A stretch of DNA of 9,242 bases from JAWVZU01 sp033722075 (GTDB lineage: Bacteria > Pseudomonadota > Gammaproteobacteria > Xanthomonadales > SZUA-38), in assembly GCA_033722075.1 (NCBI GenBank), contig JAWVZU010000158.1, positions 1-9,242 of the forward strand, given 5' to 3'. The notes under the pieces were generated by a model. It was given only the letters and a program-made list of their open reading frames with translations. It did no database searches and had not been told where the DNA came from. Below are positions 5,645-9,242 of this stretch, in pieces (the stretch's first letter is position 1; each line of letters begins with the position of its first letter). The position numbers and the translations under genes were made by a program.

Positions 5645-5672
5645 TTCCGGTCAAGTGCCGCCATGCTATAAA
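5645..5672 (+). promoter_or_regulatory. Probable promoter of the pyrophosphatase gene (extended -10)
   Basis: TGCTATAAA at 5664-5672 is an extended -10 element (TGn followed by TATAAA at 5667-5672). The best -35 at normal distance is TTCCGG (5645-5650, 16-base spacer), which is weak, as is common with extended -10 promoters. Initiation near 5679 would give a leader of about 20 bases before the ATG at 5700 and would exclude the ATG at 5631 as the start. Confidence 0.5.
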
Positions 5673-5699
5673 GGCCGCACCAGGACGGAGACGAGCCCT

Positions 5700-6311
5700 A
5701 TGACCACGCCCTTTTACCGCTGGCGCCCCCATCCCTGGCATGGAATCGACGTGGGACCCAGCCCCCCGTCGCTGGTACACGCGTTCATCGAGATCACACC
5801 CTTCGACCTCATCAAGTACGAGGTCGACAAGGTCACCGGTTATCTCCAGGTCGACCGGCCACACCGAACCTCATCGCTGCCACCCACCCTGTACGGCTTC
5901 ATTCCGCAGACCTACTGCGGGAAGCGGGTGGGCGCACTCATGAAGGGATCGACCGGAGGCGATCAGGATCCGTTGGACATCTGCGTGATCAGTGAACGAC
6001 CCATTGCACGCGAGGCGGTCCTGCTCCGCGCCCGCGTCGTCGGCGGTCTGCCGATGCTCGACGGCGGGGAGGCGGACGACAAGATCATTGCCGTGCTCCA
6101 CAAGGACAATGTCTGGAACGAGGTGCGGGATGTCTCGGAACTACCGAGCCAGTTCGTCGAGCGCCTGAGCCACTACTTCAGCACCTACAAGCTGGTGCCG
6201 GGCGAGCCTTCGCAGACCAGTGTCGGAAAGCCCTACGGCCGCGATCATGCCCACCAGGTCATCCAGGCGTCCATCGACGACTACCACGACGAGTACGGCA
6301 CGACCGGCTAG
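5700..6311 (+). CDS. ppa: Inorganic pyrophosphatase, family I
   Basis: Hydrolyses pyrophosphate to phosphate in the cytoplasm, with Mg2+. The protein is 203 residues, slightly longer than the roughly 175 usual for bacterial family I enzymes. Seen: substrate-binding IKYEVDK (residues 38-44) and VDRP (51-54), YGFIPQTY (65-72), the metal-binding signature DQDPLD (88-93, with Asp88, Asp90 and Asp93), and the second acidic cluster DGGEADDK (121-128), whose aspartates and Lys128 match the E. coli Asp97/Asp102/Lys104 set. KPYGRDHAHQVI near 177-188 lies where the usual C-terminal W..R/K.A segment ends. The start at 5700 is preferred over an in-frame ATG at 5631 because GGAG (5687-5690) lies 9 bases before it and the likely promoter lies between the two. 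By removing pyrophosphate it would favour PEP formation by PPDK, but the genes are not linked. Confidence 0.95.
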   Translation: MTTPFYRWRPHPWHGIDVGPSPPSLVHAFIEITPFDLIKYEVDKVTGYLQVDRPHRTSSLPPTLYGFIPQTYCGKRVGALMKGSTGGDQDPLDICVISERPIAREAVLLRARVVGGLPMLDGGEADDKIIAVLHKDNVWNEVRDVSELPSQFVERLSHYFSTYKLVPGEPSQTSVGKPYGRDHAHQVIQASIDDYHDEYGTTG

Positions 6312-6709
6312 CTGAAGTATCGCTCGTCGAAGGGCCGCGGCAACAGGTCGGTGATGACCAACTCTTCCTGGGTGCCATCGGGCGCAACCAGCACGATCCT
6401 CGCTTCCCTGGCGAACTCCCAGATCAGCTGGCGACAGGAACCGCACGGCGGGCACAGTTGCCGCGCCTTGGGGGCGACGATCACCAGTTCCGTAAAGTCC
6501 ACGTGACCCGAGGAAATTGCGTTGAAGAGCGCCACCCGCTCCGCGCACATCGCCAGGCTCAGGGTGCTGTTCTCGATGTTGCAGCCGGCCACGATCGGGC
6601 CGTTCAACACCTGCAGCGCGGCGCCGACCTGGAAACCGGAAATCGGGCAACGGCTATTGCCGGCCGCCCGGGTTGCTGCTTCGATCAGGGCCTGCCGTTC
6701 GGAATTCAC
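6308..6709 (-). CDS. cdd: Cytidine deaminase, homotetrameric type
   Basis: Deaminates cytidine and deoxycytidine to uridine and deoxyuridine in pyrimidine salvage. The 133-residue length fits the short, tetrameric class. Catalytic and zinc residues are all present: CAE at 55-57 (Cys55 ligand, Glu57 proton shuttle) and PPCGSCRQ at 87-94 (Cys89 and Cys92 ligands). Substrate-pocket motifs FQVGAAL (26-32) and CNIENS (43-48) are also clear. The N-terminal PYS-type segment is altered to CPISGF. GTG at 6709 is the likely start, with a modest AAGG about 8 bases upstream. A longer in-frame reading from 6790 would lie inside the upstream gene and adds no conserved sequence. It begins 4 bases after the stop of the six-helix membrane-protein gene. 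Its 3' end overlaps the end of ppa by 4 bases on the other strand (convergent). Confidence 0.95.
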   Translation of the reverse strand: MNSERQALIEAATRAAGNSRCPISGFQVGAALQVLNGPIVAGCNIENSTLSLAMCAERVALFNAISSGHVDFTELVIVAPKARQLCPPCGSCRQLIWEFAREARIVLVAPDGTQEELVITDLLPRPFDERYFS

Positions 6710-6713
6710 GAGC

Positions 6714-7370
6714 TTAGCCTTGTGTGGGAGGGCCCTGCATCTTAGCGCCTCGGGTCGTTGATTCCGATCCCAGGCGCCGGCGCAGCCCATAACGGGCGAC
6801 GGCCAGGGCGAAGAAGTAGAGGAAACCGAAGGCGATGACCCGCCAGGGCTCGTCCACCCAGAGTCCTTCGCCCGGGAGCTCCATCATGCGGACCGCCGCA
6901 TAGTCGATGCCGAGCCGAGGAATCGGAAGAATCGTCGTCACCATCACCATCAGCAGGTAGAACGCCGCAGAGATTCCCCACATTGTGGTCATCAGCGTGG
7001 CTGTCTTTCCTTGCGCGACGGGTCCGATGGCCAGCGAAACCTTGGTGAAGATCAACCACAGCAGCCACCAGACCGGCCACAGGGACTCGAACGCCATGGC
7101 GAAGCCGAACACGAAAAGCCCGTAAAAGAAACTGAGACCCAGGATCGCCTTCAGACGAGTCTTGGCGGGCTTGGACCGATCCAATGCAAACGCACCCAGC
7201 ATGCCACCGGAATGAACGGCTAGGAATTCGATCAACATCACCAGCATGAGCATCGCCGGGAGCTCCGGGTGCCAGGTCGGATAGAGCCAGGCGAACAGGA
7301 ACACCCCCGCTGTGATCGCGTCGGGTAACGCGGAAGCGGCAGCGATCAGAACAGAGAAACGCGCTCTCAC
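6714..7370 (-). CDS. Six-helix inner-membrane protein of unknown function
   Basis: A 218-residue polytopic membrane protein that I do not recognise. Probable helices lie at about residues 6-30, 38-61, 74-94, 97-119, 126-150 and 176-197. The last is followed by an Arg-rich cytoplasmic tail (RYGLRRRLGSESTTRG) that argues for a C-terminus inside. There are many Met and Trp residues in the helices (for example LWPVWWLLWLIF at 97-108). No cofactor or transporter motif is evident. GTG at 7370 is the first available start after an in-frame stop upstream. It comes 1 base after the cyclase TAG and has only a weak ribosome site, so translation likely depends on ribosomes finishing the cyclase. Cytidine deaminase follows 4 bases after its stop. 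The three genes probably form one message. Confidence 0.82.
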   Translation of the reverse strand: MRARFSVLIAAASALPDAITAGVFLFAWLYPTWHPELPAMLMLVMLIEFLAVHSGGMLGAFALDRSKPAKTRLKAILGLSFFYGLFVFGFAMAFESLWPVWWLLWLIFTKVSLAIGPVAQGKTATLMTTMWGISAAFYLLMVMVTTILPIPRLGIDYAAVRMMELPGEGLWVDEPWRVIAFGFLYFFALAVARYGLRRRLGSESTTRGAKMQGPPTQG

Positions 7371-7371
7371 G

Positions 7372-8343
7372 CTACCGACCGGATTTGCGGGCGCGCTTGT
7401 GCTTGTACATTCTCTCGTCGGCCTCGCGCATCAGGTCTGCGAGAGTCCCGTGTCTCTCCGGGTCATCGTGCACTTCGCCGAAGCTGTAATGAATCCGCTC
7501 GGGCTGGTCACTACCCTGACCTTGGTTGAAGGCATCGACTGCTTCAGCGAGCCGACCAAGAGCGGCATCCGTGTGCTCTCGACCCACGCCGGACATGAAC
7601 ACGACAAATTCGTCGCCGCCCAATCTTCCGACCACATCAACGTCGCGAAAAGTATTCCTCAGCACATCAGCAAAAGCCCGCAAGACACGATCGCCGGCAG
7701 CATGCCCATACTGGTCGTTGATCGGCTTGAGCCCGTCGAGGTCAAAAAACAGCAGGCTCGCGGGGCGCTGAAAACGTCGGCACGTGGCCAGCGCACGCTC
7801 GGCGAGCTGGATGAAACCGCGCCGGTTCGAGAGGTCCGTGAGTTCATCCATCGTGGCTTCGCGAGACTGGATCTCCTGCTCGGCGACGGACGCCAGATCC
7901 CGAAGCAGCTGAAGATCCTCTTCGTCCAGATTTCGGGGCTCCCGATCCAGTATGCATAGCGTGCCCAGCCGGATTCCGTCCTCCGTGGTAATCGGATGTC
8001 CGGCGTAGAAGCGAATTTGCGGCTCGTTCACCACAAGCGGGTTACCGGCAAAACGCTCGTCCTCCAGCGTGTCCGGCACCAGCAGGTCTTCATCCCCGAG
8101 GATCGCATGGGCACAGAACGAGTGACTGCGCGGCGTCTCGGAACAGGACAGCCCTTGGTTGGACTTGAACCACTGGCGGTCCTCGTCGACCAGGCTGACC
8201 AGGGCTATCGGGACGTCGAATAGCCGCTTGGCCAGGCGTGTGACCCGATCGAAGCGCTCTTCCGGCGGGGTATCAAGAAGGCCCAGAGCACGTAGAGCGG
8301 AGAGCCGCTCCTGCTCGTCCTTAGGCTTTGGCGCAGCTATCAT
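7372..8343 (-). CDS. GAF-GGDEF diguanylate cyclase
   Basis: Predicted to make cyclic di-GMP from two GTP in the cytoplasm, under control of a small-molecule or redox-sensing GAF domain. The 323-residue protein has a GAF domain at about 25-155 with features typical of this proteobacterial class: VPIALVSLVDEDRQWFKS (44-61), HSFCAHAIL (74-82) and RLGTLCILDR (125-134). No membrane helix is seen. The GGDEF domain spans about 163-320. It has DLDGLKPIND at 201-210 (first metal aspartate Asp201), an intact GGDEF at 242-246, and an RxxD inhibitory site (Arg233 to Asp236) five residues before it. It should therefore be active and product-inhibited. The start at 8343 has only a weak purine site. It is divergent from mscL across 72 bases and lies 1 base upstream of the six-helix membrane-protein gene. 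Confidence 0.94.
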   Translation of the reverse strand: MIAAPKPKDEQERLSALRALGLLDTPPEERFDRVTRLAKRLFDVPIALVSLVDEDRQWFKSNQGLSCSETPRSHSFCAHAILGDEDLLVPDTLEDERFAGNPLVVNEPQIRFYAGHPITTEDGIRLGTLCILDREPRNLDEEDLQLLRDLASVAEQEIQSREATMDELTDLSNRRGFIQLAERALATCRRFQRPASLLFFDLDGLKPINDQYGHAAGDRVLRAFADVLRNTFRDVDVVGRLGGDEFVVFMSGVGREHTDAALGRLAEAVDAFNQGQGSDQPERIHYSFGEVHDDPERHGTLADLMREADERMYKHKRARKSGR

Positions 8344-8415
8344 GTCCGTTCGGCAGCCCCAGAGGCGTGGATCGCCATTTTACACCGGGGCAGATGCACT
8401 TGGAGGAATCGGGCA

Positions 8416-8886
8416 ATGTTCAAGGAATTCAAGGAATTCGCCATGCGCGGCAATGTCGTGGACATGGCCGTGGGGATCATCATCGGCGGCGCCTTCGGGA
8501 CGATCGTCAAAGTCCTGGTGTCCGACGTGCTGATGCCGCCCATCGGGTTGCTGCTCGGCGGCGTCGACTTCTCCGACCTGTTCCTGGTGCTGAAGGCCGG
8601 CGAGACGGCGGGGCCCTATGCAACCCTGGATGCCGCCAGGGAAGCCGGAGCCGTGACCCTGAATTACGGCGTGTTCCTGAACTCGGTGATCAGCTTCGTG
8701 ATTGTCGCCTTTGCGGTGTTCCTGCTGATCAAGGGCATCAACAACGCCCGTCGGGAGGAAGATGCCCCGCCGGCCGAACCGACCGAGAAGAACTGCCCGG
8801 CCTGCTGCACGGCGATTCCGATCAAGGCCAGCCGCTGCCCGAACTGCACCACCGATCTCCAGGTCAGCGAGAGCGCGAACACCTGA
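8416..8886 (+). CDS. mscL: Large-conductance mechanosensitive channel with zinc-ribbon tail
   Basis: An inner-membrane pentameric channel that opens under membrane tension to release solutes during hypo-osmotic shock. The N-terminal amphipathic FKEFKEFAMRGNV (2-14) is followed by the first helix and gate (about 15-45, with VVDMAVGIIIGGAFG and SDVLMPPIG). A periplasmic loop follows, then the second helix (about 84-107, NYGVFLNSVISFVIVAF) and a basic RREE exit. At 156 residues it is longer than the 136 of E. coli. The added C-terminus carries CPAC (127-130) and CPNC (141-144), a zinc-ribbon-like pair separated by a TAIPIKASR linker. This tail occurs in other MscL proteins as far as I recall, in place of the helical bundle of E. 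coli. GGAGG (8402-8406) lies 9 bases before the ATG. It is divergent from the diguanylate cyclase gene. Confidence 0.96.
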   Translation: MFKEFKEFAMRGNVVDMAVGIIIGGAFGTIVKVLVSDVLMPPIGLLLGGVDFSDLFLVLKAGETAGPYATLDAAREAGAVTLNYGVFLNSVISFVIVAFAVFLLIKGINNARREEDAPPAEPTEKNCPACCTAIPIKASRCPNCTTDLQVSESANT

Positions 8887-8900
8887 GCAGACTCCAGTCA

Positions 8901-8990
8901 ATGACCTTCGACGCCCACGGCAGCCACGAACTCACCGTCGACGGGCGCGTCCTGGTGGAGGAGCGAATCGCGGAGGCGGGATCGCGCTAG
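8901..8990 (+). pseudogene. 29-codon ORF, possible remnant of a STAS-like protein start
   Basis: ATG at 8901 opens 29 codons, ending at TAG 8988-8990, just after mscL. The peptide begins MTFDAHGSHELTVDGRVLVE, which resembles from memory the first strand-rich segment of some STAS-like or HGSH-type small bacterial proteins. It then stops, far short of a whole domain. No good ribosome site precedes it. It lies opposite the untranslated 3' side of the transglycosylase gene and shares the CTAG at its end. It could be a decayed gene fragment, a short peptide or chance. Confidence 0.25.
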
Positions 8991-9242
8991 AGCATCTGGC
9001 GGCTCGCGTCGCGGGCCAGCGCCAGGTTGTGCGAGAGCCGGTAGGCCACGTAGTACTTGTAGATATTGGACACGTAGCGGACCGGCTCACGTCCAACCAG
9101 ATCCAGTGCCGCGTACTCGACGTTCTGAAACCAGCGATTCGGGTCCAGGCCCATCTCCTCGGCGTGCCGGCGCATGTCGGCGACCTTGCGCGGCCCGGCA
9201 TTGTAGGCGGCCCAGGTGAAGGCCAGCTGATCCTCGCGGGAA
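8987..9242 (-). CDS. mltF: MltF-like lytic transglycosylase, C-terminal end (cut by right window edge)
   Basis: Only the last 84 residues are present; the gene enters from the right edge and stops at TAG (8989-8987). The visible piece begins near AFTWAAYNAGP, the conserved end motif of the SLT/lysozyme-like transglycosylase fold (A-Y-N-A-G). It continues with a segment characteristic of MltF C-termini: GLDPNRWFQNVEYAAL, then EPVRYVSNIYKYYVAY. Such enzymes cleave the MurNAc-GlcNAc bond in peptidoglycan with formation of 1,6-anhydroMurNAc, usually as outer-membrane lipoproteins. The catalytic glutamate and any N-terminal solute-binding domain or lipobox lie outside the window, so MltF versus another SLT-family member rests on the tail alone. 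Confidence 0.8.
   Translation of the reverse strand, partial: SREDQLAFTWAAYNAGPRKVADMRRHAEEMGLDPNRWFQNVEYAALDLVGREPVRYVSNIYKYYVAYRLSHNLALARDASRQML

Noticed and set aside
5631..5699. Upstream ATG at 5631 as start of pyrophosphatase
   Set aside because: It precedes the probable extended -10 element at 5664-5672, adds 23 residues with no family counterpart, and GGAG at 5687-5690 serves the ATG at 5700.
7312..7959. Plus-strand ORF of 215 codons
   Set aside because: Antisense to the GGDEF domain, which is intact on the other strand.
8421..8438. Tandem repeat of CAAGGAATT at the start of mscL
   Set aside because: It encodes the conserved FKEFKEF segment of MscL, so coding constraint explains it.
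1..9242. Search for CRISPR arrays, tRNA/rRNA genes, insertion sequences, phage or defence genes
   Set aside because: None seen: no regularly spaced repeats, no transposase or nuclease motifs, no cloverleaf-like segments noticed. Gene content is ordinary chromosomal.

Overview
The window is GC-rich, gene-dense chromosomal DNA. It is most likely from a gammaproteobacterium. The grounds are a Tat-exported high-potential iron-sulfur protein (HiPIP), a YbjT-type SDR/DUF2867 protein, a GAF-GGDEF diguanylate cyclase, a proteobacterial-style MscL with a zinc-ribbon tail, and an MltF-like transglycosylase end. I see no insertion sequence, phage gene, CRISPR array, tRNA or rRNA. This looks like ordinary core and near-core chromosome. 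The less familiar material is a set of small membrane-protein genes and their control regions.

Layout, left to right. The first 1408 bases hold the N-terminal half of pyruvate phosphate dikinase on the minus strand, cut by the window edge just after its catalytic histidine domain. Divergent from it, on the plus strand, are an exported glutathione-peroxidase-family protein (1592-2131), a YbjT-like NAD(P)-binding protein (2198-3664) and a translationally coupled 68-residue zinc-ribbon/membrane protein (3661-3867). A dyad at 3902-3931 separates these from a convergent minus-strand pair: an unannotated 53-residue membrane peptide (4350-4511) followed by the HiPIP gene (3996-4337). A compact hairpin-forming sequence (4554-4581) lies upstream of that pair.

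The next block (4651-5553, minus) is a three-gene overlapping operon: a four-helix membrane protein, a small XRE-type repressor and a two-helix membrane protein. The AT-rich gap at 5571-5640 carries several nested GTATC/GATAC dyads that could be the repressor's own operators. Divergent from it is inorganic pyrophosphatase (5700-6311, plus), with an extended -10 promoter and a start at 5700.

From 8343 down to 6308 on the minus strand runs a tight run of GAF-GGDEF diguanylate cyclase, a six-helix membrane protein starting 1 base after the cyclase stop, and cytidine deaminase starting 4 bases after the membrane-protein stop. mscL (8416-8886, plus) is divergent from this run. The right edge holds a 29-codon ORF of doubtful status and the C-terminal end of an MltF-like lytic transglycosylase.

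Most genes here are single-purpose housekeeping functions: PEP/pyruvate interconversion, pyrophosphate removal (pyrophosphate is a PPDK product or substrate, though the two genes are not adjacent), pyrimidine salvage, peroxide defence, electron transfer, osmotic safety valve and murein turnover. I find no clear new multi-gene defence or metabolic system. The best leads are the peptide-HiPIP pair and the XRE/membrane cassette with its operator array.
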